Below, in pieces: positions 7,402 to 14,267 of a stretch of 15,232 nucleotides of DNA. The notes under the pieces were generated by a model. It was not told the origin of the DNA. It did no database searches and worked only from the letters and a program-made list of their open reading frames with translations. The position numbers and the translations under genes are program-made. Origin of the DNA: Pseudomonadota bacterium. Lineage in GTDB: Bacteria > Pseudomonadota > Alphaproteobacteria > Sphingomonadales > Sphingomonadaceae. Every line of letters begins with the position of its first letter. Positions within the stretch are counted from its first letter, which is position 1. Location: the NCBI GenBank assembly GCA_023390675.1, contig JAEWCK010000031.1:1-15232 (forward strand), read 5' to 3'.

Positions 7402-8577
7402 CTAAGGTTTCTCGCGCGTTCCCTCAACGGCCGCGGCGAGCGTGGCGAATGCATAGATCGCAACCGCGCCGAGCCCCCAGAGCGTGAATCCGGTGAGCGC
7501 GAACGGCGCCAGCAGAATGAGCTGCGCCGAAGGGCTCGCCCACCAGCGCCGCGGCCGCGACGGCGCGCGCTCGACGAGCAATTGCGTGGCGACCGCCACC
7601 ATGGCGAGAATCATCGGCGATCCGCTGTGGAGCTTGGCCTGCTGCACCCAGCCCGAGAGCAGGGTCACTGCGCCGAACAGCACGAAGATCGCCCATTCGA
7701 GCGCGTTTGCCCGCGCCTCCTCGCCCCGCAGCGTCGACATCGCCGATCCCGCGGCGAGCGTCGCGGTGGCCAGCAGCGATCCGGCGAGGCCGATCCCTTC
7801 CCAGCCCATTCCCACCGCCATCAGCGAGAGCAGCGCGACCACCCCGCCCGCGATCGTCAGCCCCCAGCCGGGCACGTTGCGCCCCACCAGCTCGGGCAGC
7901 GCGATCCGCGCCGCGCGGGTGAATACCCAGCGATCGGCCCATTCGGTGCGGCGTTCGGTCAGCGCCGCGAGCACGCCGGTGTTGCGCGCCGCGAGTCCCT
8001 CGGCGCTGCGCTCGGTCGCGTGCCCGCCCTTCAGCCAGCCCGCCGTGAGCGGCACATGCTCGGCGCCCGATTGCGCAGCGACGCGCAGCAGCGCCGACTG
8101 GAAGTCGTAATCCTCGGGCATCTGCGCGATCTGTGCAAGCTGGCCGACCGTGATCCGCGCGATCCCCGCCCAGCTGTCGCGCATGTCGAGCCGCTCGATC
8201 GCGGCGGGGCTGTTGGCATCGTCGGTGACGAGCAGCGCCTCGGCGCCCTCGCCCGCCATCTTGTCCATCACCGGATCGGTGGTCACCAGCCCGTCGGCGA
8301 GCACGAGGACGCGCGCGCCATGCTCCATCTTCTCCGCCGCTTCCTCGGCCGAACGCACGATCTCCACGCGCGCATGCCGTTTCGCCGCCCGATTGACCGC
8401 GGCGAGCAAGGCCGGCGTCATCTTGCCGACCGCGATCAGCACCTGCCCCGCGCCTGCGCCGGCGAGCAACCGGATCTGGTATTCGAGCAAGGTCATACCG
8501 CCGAACGGCAGCGTCGCGACGAGCGTCCCCGGCCGGTCGCTCGCCTCCTCGATGGCAAATATCAGCCCCGCCAGCAT
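7402..8577 (-). CDS. Membrane protein resembling a nucleotidyltransferase fused to a CDP-alcohol phosphatidyltransferase, both degenerate
   Basis: This is a 391-residue protein if started at the ATG 8577; a TTG at 8613 would add 12 residues. Neither start has a clear ribosome binding site. Residues 1-200 resemble the Rossmann-like fold of sugar/inositol-phosphate nucleotidyltransferases: GLIFAIEE first strand, LPFGGMTLLEYQIRLL in place of the usual K-P-hydrophobic segment, and LADGLVTTD near residue 93. The glycine-rich GxGxR nucleotide loop is absent. From about residue 205, a WADRWVFTRAAR segment followed by about six hydrophobic stretches (238-256, 261-280, 295-312, 320-336, 350-369, 370-383) recalls the membrane half of IPCT-DIPPS-like CDP-alcohol transferases. 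However, the DG-x2-AR and Asp motif is missing around GSAMSTLRGEE. It is probably not catalytic in the usual sense. The gene sits 49 bases after the NamZ-like gene and 36 bases before DUF2336. Confidence 0.7.
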   Translation of the reverse strand: MLAGLIFAIEEASDRPGTLVATLPFGGMTLLEYQIRLLAGAGAGQVLIAVGKMTPALLAAVNRAAKRHARVEIVRSAEEAAEKMEHGARVLVLADGLVTTDPVMDKMAGEGAEALLVTDDANSPAAIERLDMRDSWAGIARITVGQLAQIAQMPEDYDFQSALLRVAAQSGAEHVPLTAGWLKGGHATERSAEGLAARNTGVLAALTERRTEWADRWVFTRAARIALPELVGRNVPGWGLTIAGGVVALLSLMAVGMGWEGIGLAGSLLATATLAAGSAMSTLRGEEARANALEWAIFVLFGAVTLLSGWVQQAKLHSGSPMILAMVAVATQLLVERAPSRPRRWWASPSAQLILLAPFALTGFTLWGLGAVAIYAFATLAAAVEGTREKP

Positions 8578-8626
8578 GTTGGGGTGGTTAGTGGGATTGG
8601 GCGCGACAATCAAATCGCGCGGGAGC

Positions 8627-9823
8627 TCAGTAGAGAAGGTGCGGCGCCCGCGCCTCTTCCCAGGCCTTCTCGTCCGGCAGCGTCAGCGCGTCGAGATCCC
8701 CCGCTTCCGCCCCCGCATCGTCCACCCACTCCCGCAGCCCCGGTCCGCCGTTGATCACATCGATCGCGAGCTTGTCGAAGACATATTCGTAGGGGAAATC
8801 GCGCCACAGATCATAATCCGGATGCAGCGCCCGGATCGTCTTGAACCCCAGCGCCTGGAGCCGCCACGGGCGGAACGCCGCGTGATCGTATCCCGCCCCC
8901 TCGGCATGGATGAACACCCCCGAGCAGAGCTGGCCGACATGCTTGTGGAAGGTCGGCTGAAACCACATGTCCCTCAGCGTGCAGCCCCGGAGCCACTCGG
9001 GGGCGATCCGCCGCATCCCCGCGATCACTTCCCTGGCGTCCACGTCCGGCGCGCCGAACAATTCGAGCGGCCGCGTCGTCCCGCGCCCTTCGGAGAGATT
9101 GGTCCCCTCGAGCATCACCGTGCCTGCATAAGCGCGCGCCATGTTGACGTTCGCGGCATTGGGGCTCGGGTTGATCCACACCCGCTCGGGCGGCCAGCCA
9201 TAGCCCGGCGCGGCGTCGGGCTCCCACCCCTCCATCGCGATCACGCGGTAATCCAGGTCGAGCTTGAACCGCGCGATGAACCAATGCCCCATCTCGCCGA
9301 GCGTCATCCCGTGCCGCATCGGCATCGGCCCCGCGCCGACAAAGCTCTCCCACCCCGGCAGCAAGGTCAGCCCTTCCACCGGCCGTCCCGCCGGATTGGG
9401 CCGGTCGAGCACCCAGACGCTCTTGCCGTGCTGCGACGCCGCCTCGAGCACATAGAGCAAGGTCGTCACGAAGGTGTAGATTCGGCACCCCACGTCCTGC
9501 AGATCGACCAGCAGCACGTCGAACGTGTGCATCGACTGCCCCGTCGGCCGCCGCACTTCGCCGTACAGGCTGAACACCGGCACGCCGTACACAGGATCGG
9601 TGAAGTCGGGCGACTCCATCATATTGTCCTGCAGGTCGCCGCGCACGCCATGCTGCGGCCCGAACACCGCCGAGACGTTGAGCCCGCTCGCGACCAGCGC
9701 ATCGAGCGAATGCGTGAGATCGGCGGTAACCGAGGCGGGATGCGCGAGCAGCGCGACGCGCTTGCCTTCGAGGGGCTTGCGGAGCTCAGGGTCGGCGAGC
9801 AGCCGGTCGATGCCGAATTTCAT
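8627..9823 (-). CDS. DUF1343 / NamZ-like (GH171) exo-N-acetylmuramidase family protein
   Basis: This is a 398-residue protein of the DUF1343 family, whose characterised member is B. subtilis NamZ, an exo-beta-N-acetylmuramidase acting on peptidoglycan fragments. Family blocks are visible in order: GPQHGVRGD at 55-63, DLQDVGCRIYT at 107-117, DRPNPAG at 140-146, MRHGMTLGEM at 169-178, and EGTNLSEGRGTTRP at 239-252. The start ATG at 9823 overlaps the TGA of the DOMON-like gene (ATGA), which fixes it; the open frame further upstream lies inside that gene. No signal peptide is present, so it should act in the cytoplasm, for example in cell-wall sugar recycling, unlike the secreted Bacillus enzyme. 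Residue 57 is Gln where, from memory, the better-known members have Glu, so muramidase activity is not assured. Confidence 0.88.
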   Translation of the reverse strand: MKFGIDRLLADPELRKPLEGKRVALLAHPASVTADLTHSLDALVASGLNVSAVFGPQHGVRGDLQDNMMESPDFTDPVYGVPVFSLYGEVRRPTGQSMHTFDVLLVDLQDVGCRIYTFVTTLLYVLEAASQHGKSVWVLDRPNPAGRPVEGLTLLPGWESFVGAGPMPMRHGMTLGEMGHWFIARFKLDLDYRVIAMEGWEPDAAPGYGWPPERVWINPSPNAANVNMARAYAGTVMLEGTNLSEGRGTTRPLELFGAPDVDAREVIAGMRRIAPEWLRGCTLRDMWFQPTFHKHVGQLCSGVFIHAEGAGYDHAAFRPWRLQALGFKTIRALHPDYDLWRDFPYEYVFDKLAIDVINGGPGLREWVDDAGAEAGDLDALTLPDEKAWEEARAPHLLY

Positions 9824-10353
9824 GGCGCCGGAGGTGCCGGGAGTTCGGGAACGAAGCAAGCCGGATCGTGGAAATCGGGCTTCCCGGGCGGGTGCGCGAT
9901 CGCCCAATAGGATTTGCGGCCGCCAAGCTCCTCGATCACGGCACTGACATTGCATTCGCCTGCCGCCGGAAGGGACGACGTATCGAGCGCCACGCGCAGC
10001 ACCAGCCGGTCGCCGGCGGTCTCGCACGTTACCTTTGGCGCCGCCATCGCCTGGTCGCGCATCCCTGCCCGGTACGAATCGAACGCATAGGCCGCCCATT
10101 CGCCCGAAGGCGAGAAATTGAGCTCGAAATAAGCCCCGCCAGACTGGCGGAAGAACAGCTCGAAGCAAGTCGTCTTCCACAAATCGTCGGCGCGCTGTGG
10201 TGCGCGCGCCGGGGGAATCACCAGCCGCGCGATCCCGCTCACCGTGAAGCGCGCGGTCCGGCTGCCCGACCGGCGCTCGTCGGGCGGGTCCCAATCGAAC
10301 GCGACGGCGCTGACCGCGTCGGGCGGAAAGCCCGGATGCGCGATCAGGTTCAT
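9820..10353 (-). CDS. DOMON-like domain protein
   Basis: This is a 177-residue soluble protein starting at the ATG 10353; an in-frame GTG at 10359 overlaps the RTX gene stop and is an alternative. No signal peptide is seen. The central block FELFFRQSGGAYFELNFSPS (residues about 65-84), followed by GEWAAYAFDSYR, matches the beta-sandwich core of DOMON-like / CBM9-like domains, which bind sugars or haem in characterised relatives. No Cys/Met/His ligand pattern for haem could be established. The stop overlaps the start of the NamZ-like gene, so translational coupling and a shared pathway, perhaps carbohydrate recognition, are plausible but inferred. Confidence 0.8.
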   Translation of the reverse strand: MNLIAHPGFPPDAVSAVAFDWDPPDERRSGSRTARFTVSGIARLVIPPARAPQRADDLWKTTCFELFFRQSGGAYFELNFSPSGEWAAYAFDSYRAGMRDQAMAAPKVTCETAGDRLVLRVALDTSSLPAAGECNVSAVIEELGGRKSYWAIAHPPGKPDFHDPACFVPELPAPPAP

Positions 10354-10355
10354 CC

Positions 10356-13300
10356 TCACACTACGACGAAATCGGCAGCCGTGATCGTCACGCCTCCGGT
10401 GAGCGTCGCGAAATGGATCGCGGCGCCCGCGCCCGAGCCGTCCGCATCGAAGAACAGCTGGCCGGTGGCGGCGTTGAACACGATGCGGTCGTCGGCGTCC
10501 TGCGCGGCGGTGCCGGTCACGAAGGCCGAGGCGGCGAGCGTTCCGGTGGCGAGGCCGGTGAACACGGCATCGTCGAGCGCGACGCGATCGACTCCGCTCA
10601 CGAAGCCATAGATCTGGTCGACATTGCCCGTACCCGGCCCTATCGCGCTGGTGAACGCGAAGATGTCGTTGCCGCCGAAGCCGATCAGATCGTCCGCGCC
10701 GCCTTTCCCGTCGAGCACGTTGGGCGCATCGTTGCCGTAGATCGCCTGAGAAAGCTCGTTGCCGGTCAGATCGAGCGCGGTATGGCCCGCATTGTCGGTG
10801 GTCGAGAGCGTCTCGACCTCGGAGCCGGCGCGCAGCGTATAGCTCGTCGACGCGAAGACGCGGTCGTTCCCGCCCCCGGCGCTCTCGTAAACGTGGTCGT
10901 TGCTGTCGACATAATAGCGGTCGTCCCCGCCAAGCCCGATCAGGTCGTCGCTTCCGCCGCCCCCTTCCAGCCTGTTGCTGCCGGCATTGCCGACGACGAC
11001 ATTGTCGAGTTCGTTGCCGGTGAGGTCGATCGCGTCGGACTTGCTCTCGTCATAGGTGGCGAGCACCTCGACCTGCGCGCTCGCATTCAAATGATAGCTC
11101 GCGCGCGCGAACACCCGGTCATAGCCGCCGCCCGCCGCCTCGTAGACGAGGTCGCCGGCCGAATCGACGAAGTACCAGTCGTTGCTGCCGAGCCCGACCA
11201 GGCTGTCCTCGCCGCCCCCGCCATCGATGATGTTCGCGCCCGCATTGCCGAAGATCGCCTGACTGAAGGCGTTGCCGGTGAGGTTGATGGCGGCGGTGCC
11301 GAAATTGTCGGTGGTCGTCAGCATTTCGACCTCCGCCGCGGCGGCAAGCGCGTAGCTGACCGACGTCAGCACCCGATCGTTGCCCCCGCCGACGCGCTCG
11401 ATGACCACGTCGCCGGCATTGTCGACATAATGCATGTCGTCGCCCGTCCCGCCATCGGTCTGGTCGGCGCCGCCCCTGCCGTCGAGCCGGTCGTTGCCTG
11501 CAAGGCCGACGAGCTGATCGGGTCCGTCGCCGCCGATCAGCACGTCGTCCCCGCCCGAGCCGGTCAGCGCCGCGCCGGCCGGCGTGAAATAGCGCAGCCC
11601 GTTGGTGGCCCCGCTGCCGCCGTTGTCGGCATAGCGCACGACGAAGCCGTTGCCGACCGCGAGGATGTCCGGCAGCGTGGTGCCGAGTTGGCCGATCGCG
11701 TCGGAGACCGAGAAGGGCAGCGTGTCGCGATTCAGGCCGTGGTCGAGGATTTCGACCGTGCTGACGCCCGACGCCAGCGAGTTGATGCCGATGAAGCTGC
11801 CATTGGCGAGGCGCACGATTTCGCCTTCGGGCAGCGGAATGACCGATCCGACCACCACTCCGTCGGCCGTATATTCCTGCCCGAACCGCTGGGAATCGAC
11901 TGTCCAGCTGAGCACCACATGGCCATTCGGCAATTCGATCGTGGCTTGCGGAACGGTATTGCTCGGAATCGCGGCAACGCTGACTTCCCCGCCGATCTTC
12001 GCGCCGGTGCTGTCGAAGAACTGCGCCTTCGCGTTCGCCGGCGCGGTGCTGCGGTCGAGCCAGGTGACGACGAAGCCGTTGCCGGTTTTCGTTACCGTGT
12101 CGAACAGCTGATCGGCCATCGTCGCCGTGTTGACGAGAATCTCGCCGCCGATCTTCTGGCCGTCCGATCCGAACACTTGGGCGCGAACGTCGGTAAGCCG
12201 GCTCTGGGTGTCCTTGTTGCTCTGGTCGTTCCACACCACGACGAACGAGCCGTTGCCGAGCCCGATCGCCTGTGAGCTCCCCTGATCGAAGCTGGTCGAC
12301 GTGTTGACCAGGAACTCGCCGCCCACCTTCTGGCCGGTCGCGTCGAATAATTGTCCGGCCACCTCCCTGGCGCTGCCCGAAACAGTATCGTAGATGATCG
12401 CGAACCCGCCATTGCCGGTCGTCACCACCGAATCGCTCAGGCCGACCGAGCCCGTGGTGTTCGCCAGGAATTGGGCGCCGACCGGCGTGCCGGAAGCGTC
12501 GAAGACCCGCCCTCTCAGGCCCCCGTCGAACCAGGTGAGGACGAAATTGCCGTTCGGGAGCAGATCGAAGGAGCTGTACAGGTCGTTGGGGGCATTCGGA
12601 TTGCTGATGGTGAACTGGCTCCCGATCAGGTTGCCGGCCGAGTCGGTAATCTGTCCGGCAAGACCAAGCCCGGAATCGAGGATGACCAGTACGCGATCCG
12701 ATCCGATCGCCTCCATCCCGCCGATCGTGTTGCCGCCGAGCTTTCCTGCCGCGCTCCCGGTGAAGAGCTGATCCTCTGCCATATTGGCGATCTGGATGTT
12801 GAACGTCTGCTCGGTGGAATTTCCGGCATCGTTGGTCGCGCGGACGGTGACCGAAGCCGTCGCGCCCGCTTCGTAATCCAGCCCGGCATTGTCGCGCACG
12901 ATCAGCCGGTTACCCGAGATCGCGAAGGCGCCGCGGGGATCGTCGACGATCTGATAGGTCACCGACGCATTGAGCGCTGCCGAGACGCCGAGCACGCCGA
13001 CGGTCAGATTCTCCGGCAAATTCTCGGCGACGAGCGTGTTCGACAGGGCGAGACTGGAGATGCTGTTGTCGAGCTTGAGGATCTGCCCGGTGATGCCGGT
13101 GCCGGACGAGTCCCCGGGCGCGTGCACGTCGGTCGAGGTCACGACGACTTCGCCGCTGGTGAGCACGGACACGTTCGGCTGCGTCTGGAAGCCGTCCGCT
13201 CCCGCATTGATCACGAACGCGGAGCCGATCCGCGTGCCGTCGACGCCGAACAATTGCCCGTAGATGTCCCATTGCGCGCCGCCCTGCGTATAGGCGCGAT

Positions 13301-13484
13301 AGGTGACCAGCAGCTCGCCCGAGGGCAAAACCGCGATGTCGGGCAAATCGCCATCGGCGACGGTCGCCAGCGCGACTGTTGCCGTCGGGACGCCGGCCGC
13401 GTTGTAATAATGCAGGTCGTAGGAATAGGAGGACAGGGTCCTCTGCGTCGCCACGACGAAGCCGCCATTGGGGAGGCCGGTCAC
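10356..13484 (-). CDS. RTX calcium-binding repeat protein, C-terminal part downstream of a frameshift
   Basis: This open frame of 1042 codons is the larger part of a broken gene. In order it shows loose propeller-like repeats of about 55-60 residues (pattern LPNGGFVV...W, then FD..G..VGGEFLVNT). A cadherin-like domain follows (nt about 13046-12786, LVAENLPENLTVGVLGVSAA), then more propeller-like repeats, RTX nonapeptides of type GGDDVLIGG (11561-11436) and three tandem 86-residue units (11438-10668). A serralysin-like end domain closes the protein, terminating in ADFVVV, a hydrophobic tail typical of type I secretion signals. No cysteine is present, as is usual for such secreted proteins. The GTG at 13484 is probably not a native start, because the repeat pattern continues upstream in another frame. 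However, GTG overlaps the TGA of the upstream fragment, so reinitiation is conceivable. Role: likely a secreted or surface adhesin-like protein. Confidence 0.9.
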   Translation of the reverse strand: MTGLPNGGFVVATQRTLSSYSYDLHYYNAAGVPTATVALATVADGDLPDIAVLPSGELLVTYRAYTQGGAQWDIYGQLFGVDGTRIGSAFVINAGADGFQTQPNVSVLTSGEVVVTSTDVHAPGDSSGTGITGQILKLDNSISSLALSNTLVAENLPENLTVGVLGVSAALNASVTYQIVDDPRGAFAISGNRLIVRDNAGLDYEAGATASVTVRATNDAGNSTEQTFNIQIANMAEDQLFTGSAAGKLGGNTIGGMEAIGSDRVLVILDSGLGLAGQITDSAGNLIGSQFTISNPNAPNDLYSSFDLLPNGNFVLTWFDGGLRGRVFDASGTPVGAQFLANTTGSVGLSDSVVTTGNGGFAIIYDTVSGSAREVAGQLFDATGQKVGGEFLVNTSTSFDQGSSQAIGLGNGSFVVVWNDQSNKDTQSRLTDVRAQVFGSDGQKIGGEILVNTATMADQLFDTVTKTGNGFVVTWLDRSTAPANAKAQFFDSTGAKIGGEVSVAAIPSNTVPQATIELPNGHVVLSWTVDSQRFGQEYTADGVVVGSVIPLPEGEIVRLANGSFIGINSLASGVSTVEILDHGLNRDTLPFSVSDAIGQLGTTLPDILAVGNGFVVRYADNGGSGATNGLRYFTPAGAALTGSGGDDVLIGGDGPDQLVGLAGNDRLDGRGGADQTDGGTGDDMHYVDNAGDVVIERVGGGNDRVLTSVSYALAAAAEVEMLTTTDNFGTAAINLTGNAFSQAIFGNAGANIIDGGGGEDSLVGLGSNDWYFVDSAGDLVYEAAGGGYDRVFARASYHLNASAQVEVLATYDESKSDAIDLTGNELDNVVVGNAGSNRLEGGGGSDDLIGLGGDDRYYVDSNDHVYESAGGGNDRVFASTSYTLRAGSEVETLSTTDNAGHTALDLTGNELSQAIYGNDAPNVLDGKGGADDLIGFGGNDIFAFTSAIGPGTGNVDQIYGFVSGVDRVALDDAVFTGLATGTLAASAFVTGTAAQDADDRIVFNAATGQLFFDADGSGAGAAIHFATLTGGVTITAADFVVV
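10668..11438 (-). repeat. Three tandem 86-residue coding repeats intercalated with RTX motifs
   Basis: Three consecutive units at 11438-11181 (86 codons), 11180-10923 (86 codons) and 10922-10668 (85 codons) share one plan. Each has a D.YYVD..GD.VYE start, then GGG.DRVFA..SY.L, then VE.L.T.D, then a LTGNEL...I.GN block, then a Gly/Asp-rich GGGG.DDLIGLGG calcium-binding turn. The third copy lacks one residue in the SNDH region. Copies are clearly related but diverged at the DNA level, so the duplication is old. Such units are known from sphingomonad and rhizobial RTX proteins. Confidence 0.88.
11436..11561 (-). repeat. RTX nonapeptide block
   Basis: Forty-two codons encode Gly/Asp-rich nonapeptides related to GGxGxDxLx, such as GSGGDDVLIGGDGPD and GLAGNDRLDGRGGAD. 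These are expected to bind calcium and fold into a parallel beta-roll after secretion. The block directly precedes the three long tandem units. Confidence 0.85.
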
Positions 13485-14143
13485 GCTGGCCGCAGGTCCC
13501 GGATTGGTGACGACGGTGAATTCGTTGACGACGGTGTTCCGGCCGAATCGAAGACCGCGGCGCGCACCGATTGTCCCGATAGCCAGGTGGCGACGAAACC
13601 GCCTCCGCTGAGCGCCGCGATGTCCGAGCTGATCTGGTCGCCGCCCGAATTGAAGTTGAAAAAGACCGGCGCCGTAGCGGGGGTGCCCGAAGCGTTGAAG
13701 ACGCGACCGTAGATCTCGGCGCCGTCGGCGTCCGCGGGCGAGGCCCTTTCGGTCCAGCTCACTGCGAACTGGCCGTTCGCCAGTGTCGTGATCGCAGGCT
13801 GGGACAATGACTTTCCGGCAGAGCTGACGACTTCCGTCGTGCTGCCGATCTGGGTGCCCGTCGACGTGAACTGCGCCATGTCGACGGCGGAGCCCGCGCG
13901 CCAGACGATCACGATGGTGCCGTCACCGAGCGTGGTCACGTCGAAATCGGAGCTGGCCCCGGTAACTTCGAACGCGGCGCCGGTCGGAACGCCGTTGCCG
14001 TCGAAGATTCGCGCGCGCGTGGTCCCATCGCTTCCCCAGACGCTGACGAACCCGCCGCCGGGCAGCGCCGCCGTTTCGGAAGTGGACTGCGCCCCGGTGG
14101 TCACATCGTTGACCAGGAAGGTCTCGTCGCGCCCGAGCAACAT
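13481..14143 (-). CDS. RTX repeat protein, N-terminal part upstream of the frameshift
   Basis: This open frame of 220 codons is the start of the same gene as the RTX fragment downstream. The ATG at 14143 has a GGGAGATGG ribosome binding site about eight bases upstream. The first residues (RDETFLVNDVTTGAQ) carry no signal peptide, in keeping with type I secretion. Propeller-like repeats are visible, for example LPGGGFVSVWGSDG, LGDGTIVIVWRAG, LANGQFAVSWTER and LSGGGFVATWLSG, each followed by a variant of RVFDASGTP. The normal repeat breaks after FDSAGTP; the last 16 residues (SSTNSPSSPIRDLRPA) are out-of-frame, whereas the -1-base frame would read GTPVVNEFTVVTN and run straight into the downstream fragment. 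Intact, the protein would be about 1262 residues. Confidence 0.88.
   Translation of the reverse strand: MLLGRDETFLVNDVTTGAQSTSETAALPGGGFVSVWGSDGTTRARIFDGNGVPTGAAFEVTGASSDFDVTTLGDGTIVIVWRAGSAVDMAQFTSTGTQIGSTTEVVSSAGKSLSQPAITTLANGQFAVSWTERASPADADGAEIYGRVFNASGTPATAPVFFNFNSGGDQISSDIAALSGGGFVATWLSGQSVRAAVFDSAGTPSSTNSPSSPIRDLRPA
13527..13537 (-). other. Single-base frameshift site in the RTX gene
   Basis: Coding-strand sequence here reads ACACCGTCGTC. Inserting one base after ACACC (for example ACA CCG GTC GTC) would join the two halves into a continuous repeat, GTPVVNEFTVV, which fits the repeat consensus FDASGTPVGAQFLAN seen elsewhere in the same protein. The likeliest event is loss of one G from a CCGG run, either a real mutation or a sequencing/assembly error. 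Confidence 0.8.
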
Positions 14144-14267
14144 TGTCCATCTCCCTATCTATTTGCTTGCAACGTAAGCGAAATGACGGCGGATCGCTAG
14201 CAGGCAAGCTCCGTTTCCGCGCCCCGGGGATGACGCGCGCCGCGCCCTCGGCTATGCGCGCCGCACC
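14144..14267. promoter_or_regulatory. Divergent intergenic region between the RTX gene and tyrS
   Basis: This 124-base spacer separates two divergent genes and should hold promoters for both. The only clear signal is the RTX ribosome binding site (GGGAGATGG on the minus strand near 14147-14155). It is more AT-rich near 14155-14185 than the surroundings. No convincing -35/-10 pair or terminator was identified. A 13-codon open frame at 14230-14271 ends in an ATGA overlap with the tyrS start. Confidence 0.5.

Noticed and set aside
6316..8754. An 812-codon open frame on the plus strand
   Set aside because: It lies antisense to the DUF2336 and membrane-protein genes and has the Arg/His/Gln/Pro-rich composition of a GC-bias shadow, with no recognisable domain. 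The minus-strand genes have family motifs and coupled starts.
8150..9910. A 586-codon open frame on the plus strand
   Set aside because: It is antisense to the NamZ-like gene, low-complexity and rich in Arg, His and Pro; the minus-strand frame carries clear family blocks.
10668..11561. Regularly spaced repeats as a possible CRISPR array
   Set aside because: The repeats are protein-coding, diverged and spaced by codon-multiple units; they are RTX motifs.
10413..12275. A 620-codon open frame on the plus strand
   Set aside because: It mirrors the repeats of the RTX gene on the opposite strand; its own apparent repeats are an echo of the RTX coding repeats.
14174..14188. An imperfect inverted repeat-like stretch near the RTX promoter region
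   Set aside because: The arms are only four bases long and the match is within chance; no operator can be supported.
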